Part shown: piece by piece, positions 23,923 through 34,935 of the stretch
How the letters are laid out: each line of letters starts with the position of its first letter
Position numbering within the stretch: position 1 is the first letter of the stretch
Source: Tethya wilhelma
Taxonomy: Eukaryota; Porifera; Demospongiae; Tethyida; Tethyidae
DNA length: 64,000 nt
Direction: 5' to 3'
NCBI GenBank assembly: GCA_964030475.1
Contig: CAXIPT010000001.1
Coordinates: forward strand, 600,229-664,228
The notes under the pieces: model-generated
The model's input: only the letters and a program-made list of their open reading frames with translations
Databases searched by the model: none
What the model was told of the DNA's origin: nothing
Translations under genes and position numbers: made by a program

Positions 23923-24621
23923 ATGGCTGGTCAACTCATTTACTACAAGTGTATGAACCCTCACTTTCTCAAGAACACTGCTATAGATCCAAACATTATT
24001 GCCCCTGGCAGTTCAAACACAGAATTGATGATTGGCCAGGACTCTGCTGACTATAATGGAATCCTCCATGTACGCCTTCTTCCTGCAGTGTTATTTGGCC
24101 AGCCTCTAAGAGGTGATCTTACCTTTGTCATCAATGTAGCTGCTGAGGGTCCCAAGCCGAAATTTTATGATCCGATTGCAGTCTGTATCACCGATCTCAC
24201 CCGAGTGATTGGTATCCAGTTCAGAGACCCCTCGGAGTATGCCGATAAGACAAAAGGGCCTTACATGGGTTTCAAAAGTGCATTTGGAACAAGCCTAACC
24301 AACCCAGTAGAAATTCCATGTAACGAAAAAGATGACGATTATGACTTCATAGCACACTATGATTGGCGTCGCTGGCCGCAGATATTCAACGTGAAGCTGA
24401 AGCCCAACCCTCCATCTCCTCCTGGTGCTGGTGCTTTCTCTGCCAACAGAGCTTGGGGCCTCTGCTCTGCCCCAACAAACGGTGGCATCTCTCGCTCCTT
24501 TGACCTGGGTGACAATCTGGACATGAACAAAGAAATTCATCTGGTTCTGTATCGCAGAGGAGCCAAAGAAAAATACACCATCAATATGATCGAGGTGTCT
24601 ATCTATGAGGATAATCCTTAA
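23923..24621 (+). CDS. Single-exon protein of unknown function (232 aa)
   Basis: The ATG at 23923 sits in a strong Kozak context (AAGCCATGGCT) and opens MAGQLIYYKCMNPHF; the frame ends at 24621. Codon use and the absence of stops over ~700 bp support a real gene. The sequence is soluble and beta-rich by eye: alternating hydrophobic strands (GILHVRLLPAVLFG, DLTFVINVA, EIHLVLYRRG, YTINMIEVSIYED), a W-R-R-W-P segment, and a P/G-rich loop. That suggests a beta-sandwich fold, perhaps lectin-like, but this is a guess. No signal peptide or membrane segment from this start. Not recognised as any named family. Neighbours (CEP290 relic, empty DNA) give no clue. Confidence 0.65.
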   Translation: MAGQLIYYKCMNPHFLKNTAIDPNIIAPGSSNTELMIGQDSADYNGILHVRLLPAVLFGQPLRGDLTFVINVAAEGPKPKFYDPIAVCITDLTRVIGIQFRDPSEYADKTKGPYMGFKSAFGTSLTNPVEIPCNEKDDDYDFIAHYDWRRWPQIFNVKLKPNPPSPPGAGAFSANRAWGLCSAPTNGGISRSFDLGDNLDMNKEIHLVLYRRGAKEKYTINMIEVSIYEDNP

Positions 24622-26923
24622 GCATGACTATACTTTAATGGCTATAATTGAAAAAAATAGTAGTGACTGGACTACATAATTTTTTAATAGCTATTATAAT
24701 AACAATCATAATTTATAGCAAGCTAGCTAATTTGTTAGATTCCTAGATATAATTATGATCAATATTCAGCTGATACTATAATACTATACCTTAAATGTAT
24801 TATATACTGTGATGATAATTATAATGATTTTATTATACACATAATAATGTTTATAATAATGTGCGGCTACATCTGCCAAAAAAATTTTGGGACATTATTT
24901 TTCATCTTAATAATGTTGTTACAGAAAGTGCATGCAGGGCTTATATAGAATCTGCAACAATGCATGCAGGACAGAAGACTCTGAGATACCGAGACTCCTG
25001 CATGGGCTGCTATTTAATGATGAAACTCTGAAGAAAGACCAACACTCATGCAGCTCCTATTATTCGTTAAGGGTGGTTGGTCATGACAACCAGGCATTAG
25101 TATGCATGAGCTTGTTAGTGAACATAACCACTACATGTAATGTTATTCATACTTCATGAATATTAATATTATAGTACTGAGTGACTGGGAGCAGCCATAG
25201 TAAGTGAGTTTATTCATGAGATCAGCTGCATAATTTCAAACTCCTTTGACACTGAGCATCAGAATGGGACCTTAGTTTGCACACAATCTACACGTGGTCA
25301 GATCTTGACCATAACAGAGAGTTTTTCCCAATTTTGAAGCTAGAACATATTTTCTGTGAGGTCAAGATATGGAAAAATTTAACTTGCAAGCTTGCAATTT
25401 GTAAAATCTCTCTGTTAATGTCTTGGCATTGAGGAGAAATGGTCCCTGACAAAGTTTGGGGAGGTTTGGACGAAGCATGCAGAACTAGTTCGAGATTATA
25501 TGCCCAAACTGTTTGCCACTGTATCTAGGCTATACTTGATGCAACACTTGTATTTTTGTATATGCAAGCTATATACACTAGGTAGTTCAAGTAGCAAGTT
25601 ATTGCATCAAATTATCTTGAGTAGTTTTGTAGATACGCCCCTTAGCAACGGAAGTGCATGGGCGTGACCGACCACCCTTAATGAGACTTGTTGGCCCTTT
25701 AGGTTACGTAACAAAAGAATTTGTGAAAGTCAAGAGAGAAGCAAAAATGAAACTTGTTTGAATTCGTTGGAGCCGTCTTGGACCTGAAAAAGCTCATGCA
25801 GGCCGTTTTCTACTCTAGAAACAGAGTAAAATAAGCCTAAAAAACAGATTTAGATCACTATAGTGAAGGGCTATAGGCATGCTATAGTAAGCGCTAGTTG
25901 GCTGTAGCCTCTAACTCAGTAGGCAAGTGCTTTTGTACAGTATGTATAACTGTGTAGGTGTAAAAACCAATGTGGCTACGATCTGCTTGGGCAATACACT
26001 CAGGTGATGTAATCACTTCACCCACGCTCACTAATTATTGTTCGACCATGGTTCGACTTCATGAGAGGAGGACATGTACATGTACCAGGCCCATCCAATT
26101 TTTAGCATGAAACACTAAAAAGAGGGAGTGGCCTGGGTATGAGGCTACATGCATGCATGTATAGAGGGATTCCACACAACTATATAATTAGCCAATTAGC
26201 GCTTCAGACTTTGACCACGTCTCTTGTTGGAAAACGATGGTATATTGCCCTATGTTCCACATATAAATGAACAATTTGCACAGAAGGATTTTCAGAGCAC
26301 TTTAAAATTTTGGCAATTTTGCTCATGGATGTCATGCATTATTGGAAGTACATACATCAAGTTTTATGCAGTAAACTTACTTTTATAACATAGAGATATA
26401 ATCTATGCTTAGAATAGCTCTTCTGTCACAAAAATTTGCTTGTGTTTACATGTAGAACATAGGGAAACTCAATCCCTTGCCCACTATATGTACTATGTAT
26501 AGGGGAGTCTAGCAATTGTGTACACAGTAGGCAAATTATTCCTTACGGCTTCACTACCTACCCCAATGCACCCCACACCCATGCACCAGCTGTCAGTGCA
26601 GTTGGAGCTCTGAGGGGAGCTATAGGGGATGGGAACACTGAGAGCTAGGGCATTAATTTCTGGAAGTGATTGGAAGGCGCACATTTCTTTGCAAGTGCAT
26701 GGTATTTTATCAAAACAAAGCACAATGATTATCATGTCATTTAGTTTGCCTGCACAAATATCTGGTCATATAGTATACCATATCTCTTATAGCTAGCTAC
26801 CCCATTAGCTGTGGAAGTAGAGCCCTGTCACCTAAGACATTGCTCATGATGCAGAAAGAGTTGGGAAATTATTGTATAGACCTTAAAAATACGCAAATAT
26901 GTCACAATTTCATAGCAACACCA
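24622..26923. other. 2.3 kb without a recognised gene
   Basis: AT-rich, with a diverged hairpin mini-element near 26085-26146 (CCAGGCCCATCC / AGGGAGTGGCCTGGGTATGA). I see no exon with convincing splice sites. The N at 26924 marks the probable join where the next gene loses its last exon. Confidence 0.5.
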
Positions 26924-26989
26924 NAAGATTAGTCATAAAGTCATGTATGCATATTAATTTTCGTAAAGCCATATGAAATGTGTACATAC

Positions 26990-29900
26990 CTCAATCTCTT
27001 TATGACTTTGTGTGTCCTTACACTCTATGATTTCTTCTGGTTTTAGCTCTTTTAGCTTCTCCTCAGTCAAATCAAACTCTGTTACATCATACTTAGCAAG
27101 AATCCAGCTAGAGTACGTAAATAGCAAATTTAAAATTATATAGATCTGTAAATGTATATATAGAAGTATTGCATAGTGCGTATTTCAATTTGGAGATTTT
27201 GCTCTGTCAGTGACCACTTATAATCCTCTCAAAAATATATTGGCAGGTTTTAGTTACTGATATATAGTTTGCTCTTTACAAGTTAAAGGTATGTATGCAT
27301 AAAATTAATGTAGTTTGATGACTTAAATTCTGTGCTGATGGCAAAATTGGAATTTATCCAATATTTCCACATTTGTAAACTACATATACACCCATGCATG
27401 CTGACAATATTATAACAGCAATATAGCACGTAGAAAGTGTGCTAACCATCACTCACTCTGGGCAATCCTTCCACTTGTGTTGTTGAAGTTTTTTGTATCG
27501 AAAGAAGGTCACGTGAAAATCTTCTCCTTTCAGCATCATGGATATGGTCTCGTCTGATGATGAACTGAGATTATGTACATGACATACTATACAGTAGATA
27601 AGGAAATTTTTGCCATTAAATTTTTTCACCACTGCATCAAGTGCATGGTGAAAACAAAAATTATAATTTTGGGGATTTTTACCAAGTTGATTGAAATGAT
27701 CAAAAATTAAACAAGCCAACATTAATTTTTAGTAGCAAAAATTTCCCGATCTACGATATTATTGTCAAGATCTTAGCTCATAATAATAACTAGCTTACGC
27801 TTGTTTGATGTTAATGGAACTAGCAACTCTGGCAGCTATTTCATGAACATGTTTGCTCTTTACACTCCCAACTATTACACAAGAGTCAGCAATCCTGATG
27901 TTATTATGTTTCCTATAATATGTAAATTGTGAATTCATAATTATAATACATATATAGTCACTATGTTAAAGGGGCTGTATACTGTTATGTTTTGAATTCT
28001 CTTACTTTCCTGGTAACACTATGTCAAATATTCCTCGTCTCGGATCCACTGGATTGTCATGTCTCCAGTAGACATCACTCAACAGGAACTTCTCTTGTGT
28101 ATAAGCATTACTCTTGGTGACCACTGCAATGTACGTGATTCCTTCATGTAGTGGGCCATCCACTTTGAACTTCAGGGGGTCAACCCACCATTCTGGTTCC
28201 GTGGGGTTAGGCTCACATTTAGCTTTCAAATTGATCAGTTGTTCAATATCACAAGTTATCCTGGTAGATATAACAATACACATTTTATACTGCTAAGTAA
28301 GTGTCTGCATGTGTGACTTAGTATACCTTGGTACAAATTTTGTTTTAAGATTTTTTTTTTCAGTGAAGAAGGCAAGTTCCTTCTCTATGCCATCCAAATC
28401 AGTTGATAGTCGCCAGTAGATTTTCCCAAACCTTATACATTCAGAGGCCATTCATAAGAAATAATGTGCATAATATAGCGAGAAAGTTGTACTGCATGAG
28501 TCTATGACTTTCACAGATATTTTACAGATAATGGATGATACAATGATCCATTATGCACAAAATTCTCCGTATGCGGGTGTTGCACACAATGCACAGCTAT
28601 ATATAGTTCAGCTGTGAAAGTTAATGTTTACTGAGAGACATCTGATTCAGCAAAAAAATTAGACTCCATGTAAACTTTCCCACTATATACAATATTACAA
28701 TGTGTGTGCATGCATGTAATTGCAAGAGTATATAAATATACGTATACCTTGCTTCGTATCCAGATCTCCTGATATTGAAATCAGTATTGTCATTTGAGGA
28801 TCTCCACACCGACTCAAATTTCTTGTTTATCTCACTCTTTATGATTTTCAAGTTGTCGTCAAAATTTGGACTGCATGATTGTATAATATTATTGCGATGG
28901 TATACATTATATTAAGTATGATAGCCACTGGTATACCATGCTAATGTGTATTATTATTATTATAATTAGGAAAGGCTGAAAAGCTTCACTTAATCTAGCT
29001 ATTTTTCTATGGCACTTATGGAGCCAAATTTCTACTTATTATGCTTACTTGTGCCATCATAATAAGTTACTGTGTAGCCCCTTTTCCTGAAGCTGGGAAC
29101 AAGGCCTTTGATGTATTTGATTACATGCTCATGCATGCATGAATTTATGCTTGCTTCAATTTCATCCTTGGTTGGATGCTGCTATTATAATTATGGCTAA
29201 TATCAATGGTGAACAAACTTTTTTCTTGGCTTTGTGGTTGGCATAGGTTGGAAATACCCCTTCGTAGGATCATTTTCAGCTGCCTTCTGGTGGGCAGTTC
29301 CTTTAGTTTCGGGTACATCTTCAGTTTTGACAAGATGTGGAGAAAGTTGGGGATAGTAGTCTTTGTATCCCATGAATGTTTGTCGACACTTATCCTGTGT
29401 GAGAATACTATACATGTAATTTGCTGACAATAATATTTCAGCGAGCCTTATTGTTATTGTATAGTACAAAGTCTTATTTGGCTATGACAATATTTGGGTA
29501 TATAGCCATACATATAGTGAGCCCTACCTTAGCATTGTTTAATTCTGAGAATTAAGACTTCATTCTACAAGTGCATGTATCTAGTACAGATCAACTTTTC
29601 ATGTAATTAAATAGTTATTGTAGAGGACATTTGAGTGATTAATTTGAAATTACTGGGTCAAAAATACCCCTGCATTCTCTAAATATAGTTACTATTATCA
29701 CTAAATGTTGTAGTGATAGTTGGTGTACTTATAATGCATAATCATAAAAGTATATAACTAACCCGAGGATCTTTTGGCTGCTTGAGAATCTCTTCATCTC
29801 TTATCTTGTGTACAAGCTTCATGTATAACTGATTGTCCAGTTCACAGAGAGCTGTACATAGCTTCTCCCACGTACACTCCGAACCACTAATCAACCACTG

Positions 29901-30175
29901 GCTCACAACTCTATGTAACTTTCTTGATTCGCTTTGTGGATTACTGATTATTTCGTTCATCTTAGACATTGGTACACCGAGCCTCAATCCAAACTCTTCC
30001 AGCTTCCATATTTTCCAAGAGCTGAGTGTCTCGAGGACTTTATCCAAGTCATCAGGGTACCACAAATCATAATCCTCACAATCTGTTGCTGTTAATAGGG
30101 CCATATTTTTATCAATATTTTGCTGCTACTAATGCGTATTTTATTCTGTTTCTTATAAAACTTACGTGCAGCCAT
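26990..30175 (-). CDS. Death domain + shared module protein (3' end lost at N)
   Basis: Minus-strand exons 30166-30175, 29763-30088, 29258-29394, 28748-28870, 28327-28431, 28006-28260, 27799-27912, 27457-27564 and 26990-27107 join in frame (432 codons, all GT-AG). Residues ~4-110 form a death domain (DDLDKVLETLSSWKIWKLEE, ending KDPR). Then comes the family module: ..GYEAR / FGKIYWRL / KTKFVPR / WVDPLKFKVDG..FDIVLPGK / IRIADSC / SMMLKGEDFHVTFFRYKKLQ / WILAKYDVTEF. I do not recognise this module; it recurs in three other loci here. The second module exon (DKCRQTF..) differs from the RFIQTPF block of the others. The final exon, known from the decayed copy at 20370-20567, lies beyond the N at 26924. 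Probable cytosolic signalling adaptor (death-fold inference only). The start codon is 143 bp from divergent IDO copy B. Confidence 0.75.
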
Positions 30176-30318
30176 TTTCGAGCCTTCAAGTCGATCTAGT
30201 GTAGACAACGACGGTTTACGCATGCGCAGTAATCAAAGTGGGTGGGGCTAATTCGTACGCGTGCTTAATTTGATTTCCATGCAATTTAGGCCAAGGTCTA
30301 AAGGCTACCGGTAATTGA
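30176..30318. promoter_or_regulatory. Candidate bidirectional promoter, death-domain gene / IDO
   Basis: 143 bp separates the two start codons. The same arrangement occurs at 17625-17743 (119 bp) with recognisable shared sequence (GGGTGGGGCT, CGCATGCGCAGTAATCAAAG). CGCATGCGCA is an NRF-1-like palindrome, a common element of TATA-less bidirectional promoters; that role is inference. Confidence 0.5.
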
Positions 30319-31479
30319 ATGGATCACCCTATGGAAATGTCTGCTTGTCAAAAAAGGTTTGCTTTGAACAACTTCGGCATCTCTGATCGCGGCTTCCTTC
30401 CTGATGACCCGCTGAAGCGGTTGCCTGGCGATTATTTCTACAAATGGGAGGAGCTTGTTGGTGATTTGCCACGTCTGCTCAAGGAGCAGCGGGTTAGGGA
30501 ACAAGTTGATGGCCTCCCTGATGTAGAGTTTAACGAGCACACCCTGAAATCAGAGGCAGAGTGGCAAAGAGCCTATGTAATTGTAATGTTAGGCTTCTTG
30601 GCTCAAGCTTACATCTGGATGGAGGGAAATATTGAACAACCTTTGAAGACAGTTCCCCAAAAACTAGCAGTGCCATGGCACCATGTGTCGGAGCACATTG
30701 GTGTGCCACCAGCCTTTTCATATGCTGCAGCAGTGCTGTACAACTTCTCTCTGATTGATCCCAGCAAACCACTGTCAGTGGACAACTTGGAACCTGTCAC
30801 AACCTTCCTTGGTGATCCCATGGAGTCCTGGTTCTATGTAGTGCATGCTCACATTGAATATGCAGCAGCTAATGGACTCAAGAGGATTGAACATGCCTAC
30901 ACCGCTATGGCCCAACAGGAGAATAAAGCTTTAGCACAAGATTTGCAAGAGATTGTAGCGGTTTTGAATGAAATGGTTTCAATTGCTAAGAGAATGTACA
31001 AAGGTTGCAAACCCGATTTTTTCTTCAACCAACTTGCTGTTTATTTTGAAGGCTCAAAAAGTCACGGTTTTATTTATGAAGGTGTCAGTTCAACTCCACA
31101 GTACTTTAGGAGTGCCAGTGGTGCTGAAGACAGTGCTGTTCCTGCTTTTGATATCTTCTTAGGGACACAGCACAATCCAAAACAACAAGAGCTGTTGGAT
31201 GAGTTCAAACAGTTCATGCCCCGTAACCACAGGGACTTCCTCTCAAGATTGAGTGCTCAGCCATCACTTAGGGAGTATGTGAAGAGCTGTGGTGATGCTG
31301 AACTAACTAGGAGCTACAATGAGGCAGTGGGTGCTCTGTGTGTGTTCAGGAAGACCCATCTTGGTATCATCCATAGCTATGTCCTCAAGTTCTTTCCAAA
31401 AGAGGCTAGTGAAGTGGCAGACCAAATCAGAGAGTTCTTGATAAGTGTACGAGAAAACAGTAATGAACTCATTATTTGA
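30319..31479 (+). CDS. IDO: Indoleamine 2,3-dioxygenase, copy B (intronless)
   Basis: 386-residue intact frame, roughly 90% identical to copy A (3049-4203), with the same family motifs (RGFLPDDPL, LAVPWHHVSEHIG, AFDIFLGTQHNP, MPRNHRDFL). His347 in KTHLGIIHSY fits the proximal haem ligand. The position matching human Arg231 is Ala (Leu in copy A) and the Ser167 position is His in both. Differences from copy A include an inserted pair of residues (YVIVMLG against YVMLG) and scattered substitutions biased to conservative changes, which suggests that both remain under selection. Transcribed divergently from the death-domain gene at 30175. The ATG at 30319 was kept because the truncated third copy also starts MDxPME. 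Confidence 0.93.
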   Translation: MDHPMEMSACQKRFALNNFGISDRGFLPDDPLKRLPGDYFYKWEELVGDLPRLLKEQRVREQVDGLPDVEFNEHTLKSEAEWQRAYVIVMLGFLAQAYIWMEGNIEQPLKTVPQKLAVPWHHVSEHIGVPPAFSYAAAVLYNFSLIDPSKPLSVDNLEPVTTFLGDPMESWFYVVHAHIEYAAANGLKRIEHAYTAMAQQENKALAQDLQEIVAVLNEMVSIAKRMYKGCKPDFFFNQLAVYFEGSKSHGFIYEGVSSTPQYFRSASGAEDSAVPAFDIFLGTQHNPKQQELLDEFKQFMPRNHRDFLSRLSAQPSLREYVKSCGDAELTRSYNEAVGALCVFRKTHLGIIHSYVLKFFPKEASEVADQIREFLISVRENSNELII

Positions 31480-31689
31480 ACTTTATAATTATGTCTTTAT
31501 ACAATGTCATGCAGTTTTTGTTGTTGAAGTTTTATTTTTATATCATGTTGTTGAATTACGTATGCATGTTGTCCATGGCTGTGTGGCACACTGTATGCAA
31601 CAAAGGAATCCTTTAGAGTTATTATCCTAAGGTTAGACTATAATAAAATTGACAATAAAAGAGTGCAAGGAGAAAATTAATACTGATGA

Positions 31690-34659
31690 TCATATGCAAT
31701 ACTTGGATCTTATTTCACTGGAAAGAACTTTCTTGTCCATACTCTCAAGAGCTGTGCACAATTTGCTCCATGATGCTTGGGTGTCATTACGAAGCCAGGT
31801 AGCTATGAGTTCATCTCGCTGTCTTGCTGTTCCATACTTCTCATAATCGATCCTGATTGAGTCCAGAGTATGTTTCTTTATTCCCAGCATCACTCCCAGT
31901 CTATGCCAGTCAACCACTGCCTTGAGAGCATTTGTGACATTTAAATGGATAAGAGATATTCCGTCACCATCATTAACTACATGAAGGGAAGGGGAAAAGT
32001 ACCATGTGCATAATTATGCATGTCGACTCATAACATACTTCAGGTGTATAATAATCTATCATATCCCTATAGCTTTTGCACTATCATTTGTTTACTGTTT
32101 ATAGGCAATTATGACTGACACGTATTGTGCATATTATGGTCAACATGCAAATTTCTGTACCTTTTGGTTTTATCATCCATAAGCCATACTTATCTACTTC
32201 CAGAGAGACTTGGAAATCTTCATGTTTTGAGCTGTCATCAGCTGCGGGATGAGGGTTGATAAAAGTTTCCATATTTCTATGATTAGCAGGTACAGCAATC
32301 ATTTGTTCAAGACACAACAGCGTTTTATTACTCTTGAAATAGGTGAACCACTGATCAGCTACTGATAGAGAGGAGTCAACCTGGTCAGGGCAAGGTCTGC
32401 ACACGGCCATGTGCTCCTCATCAAGGTGTAGTGGGCACTGGAATCCTAATTCGTAAGGAGAGCTAGTCAGAAAATTTGCAGAAGAAAGTGTTAAGTGTTG
32501 CTTGTGTTTCATTTTGGAGATCACATGATCAAGGGTTTGGCAAACTGTTGTTAGCACATGTTGGCAGATGTTAGAGTGCAGCTTTGATCTTTCTGAATGG
32601 AAAGAGATGGTCTTGATGTGAACCTCATATTGTTTGGGTTTTGAAATCAAAGTTAAATCATAGCTGTTATCATCTCTATTGCTTCGGAATGTAATGCAAT
32701 TTTTGTACAGAGTATTGCTGCTCCGATCATAGCCAAGTCGTGGCTCCTGGAGGATCCAACCAAGTTGGTTTTTTTGAGCTACTAAACTAGCTATGGAGGC
32801 ACAGAACACACCAAATGGTACGATACCACTCTTGAAACGAATCAGGAGGGGAGCAGGATCACCAGGACTGTGGATCACGTTGAGCTCACTTGGTTGAGCT
32901 GATGGGAGTACTGCAGGCATGAAATAGATGGCACTTTTGTCATCTTCTGTTGTATTTAATGACAAAGGGCTTTCAGCATGACCTTCATCATTGTATCTGA
33001 TACGAGCTATAATGTGGAGGTGTTCTAGGAGCTTGACAAGCTGTGGTAGAGGGAGAATACCACTTTTTGATTGCTTTGCAAGTTTCTGAATGTCACCAAA
33101 ACAAAACTGACCTGCTTGTTTGAACTTGTCACATATTACTTTCCGTACATGCCTAAGCTTGAAAGTGTTTAGGATCAGCTCTGTTACACTGTCAAATACA
33201 ATCTGTGGATCACATATCACTGTGTCTTTCAGCTCCTCTACATCAGGGTAGAACATCAGCACTCCAATACATTGATGTAGAAACCATATTGCTTCTTGAA
33301 CATCATTCATATGAAGCTGTTGGCCAATTTCTTCGCAATGAGCCAAGCTGATGGTGGGTTGGCCAATTTTTCTAAGGAAAAGACTGAACATAAGCCAAGA
33401 AGCTGGAATAGGTACCTCATTAAATTCCTGACTAATAACTTCTTCAAGACGCTTTTTGATCTCTTTTATTTCATCTTCATTCCCAGTCATGTTGTCCACA
33501 TCAAACATGAGTTGGTCATCAGAGGCATATCGCAACAGATCCCTATCTGCTTTATTGAGGTCAGTGTTAAGAATGTCTTTTAATTCTTTCTGCAGTGCCA
33601 TATCTATCTGCTTAATTTTTGATTCCACATCAGATTCTGGGCTCCCTTGAAGCATGTCCTTGTATGTACCTACTAGCATTGCAGCCTGCGAGTGCTGAGA
33701 TGTTATCTGAAGTTTCCCTTGTGAAGTCGTAGCAGAGCTGGTGTTTGATCTGAAGCATATTATACTTGAGAGAACCTGAAAGATGATTTCTTGAAGAGTA
33801 TAGGAGGACTGACCGAGGGACACCTCTTTATTGTCTTCACTGATGTACTGGATCTTGTATCTTTCTTTCAACTCTTGATCCAGACGAAGAAAAATGAGGT
33901 AAAGAGCCGGACCAATTGTCAACATGGGTAACATCTCGATAAAGGCTGGTTGGCCACCAGTGTCCACCATGTTGAGGAGGATGGTCTTTTCCAGTAGGAC
34001 TTTGACCTGTTGTCGACCAGTGGATGATTTGAGAGCATTATTGAATGCTTTAAATGCTTTCTCTATTTCTTTCATTGCAGGATCACATGTGGATTTGGTG
34101 TCATGGCTGGGACTGAAATTTGCTATTTGCTCCTCCACAGTGGCTGCAGTACTAGTGTCATCTCCTTGCAATGACATAGACTCCATTTCTGTTGCAAGAA
34201 GTAAAGTGTTGGAAGTATCACTAGTACTTACTTCCTTCTGATGTGCGACTGGCTCAGTTAATATTGGAGAACTTAGCTCATCTACAGTTGTGCTTGAGGT
34301 ACTAACACTTCCTGAACTAACAATCTGATAAAGAAAATGTAATTCTTCATCAGCGTTGTCTGCTTCACCATTTGCTATAGCTCTCCATGTAGACTCAGCT
34401 GTGATGATAGCTGGTGAATTCCTCATTTTCTCTTCCTTCAATTGCACAACAACATTGCAAGCATCAACTGTACCAGTACTTGGCTGCAAGGCTTCGTCAA
34501 TTAGGTTGATGATTTCACCAATCAAACGTCTCTTCAGTGATGTCTTTCCAGCTCTAGGTGGGCCGAGCATTAGAAGCTTGATGTATTTGATGGCTACGTT
34601 GAGACCACTTCTTAAAGCTTCTTGATAGGCCTCATAATGCCGATGGTGCTCAAGAGACT
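31690..34659 (-). CDS. Roc-COR GTPase exon plus C-terminal death domain (likely 3' part of the CARD gene)
   Basis: Two minus-strand exons, 32161-34659 (2,499 nt) and 31690-31976, joined at phase 1 (donor GTACAG, acceptor CATGTAG). Roc GTPase: P-loop GPPRAGKTS at 34538-34564, Walker B/G3 DTGGQ at 33950-33964, G4-like VGTYKD at 33656-33673. Between G1 and G3 lies an unusual ~150-residue S/T/E-rich insert. COR follows (WLMFSLFLRKIGQPTISL, VLMFYPDVEELKDTVICDPQ), then a region with CPLHLDEEHMAVCRPC, then a death domain (VVDWHRLGVMLGIKKHTLDS ... WSKLCTALESMDKK). The first exon begins at an excellent acceptor (poly-T then TGCATGCAG) in phase 1 and has no start codon of its own, so upstream exons exist. 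ROCO proteins couple nucleotide-dependent dimerisation to signalling; the death domain implies adaptor recruitment. See the CARD gene at 41973-44971. Confidence 0.88.
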
Positions 34660-34670
34660 CTGCATGCAAA

Positions 34671-34679
34671 AAAAAAAAA

Positions 34680-34754
<75 letters not shown>
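34671..34754 (+). repeat. (AAAT)n microsatellite
   Basis: About 20 perfect AAAT units preceded by poly-A; on the minus strand this T-rich tract lies just upstream of the Roc exon acceptor. Confidence 0.9.
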
Positions 34755-34935
34755 AAGAATTCAAAGTCTTATTAACCCTCGGTGTGGCGTGTGAAACACG
34801 CCGAAAGGGTTACAGTAGTCGTTTTTTCCGTGTGTGTGTGTGTGTTTATTCTTAATCTCAGTGAAGAACAGCAAGTCTACTCTGAAAATTAAGGACATAA
34901 GCATGGAGTACTGATGTTCATAAAAAAAATATGTG

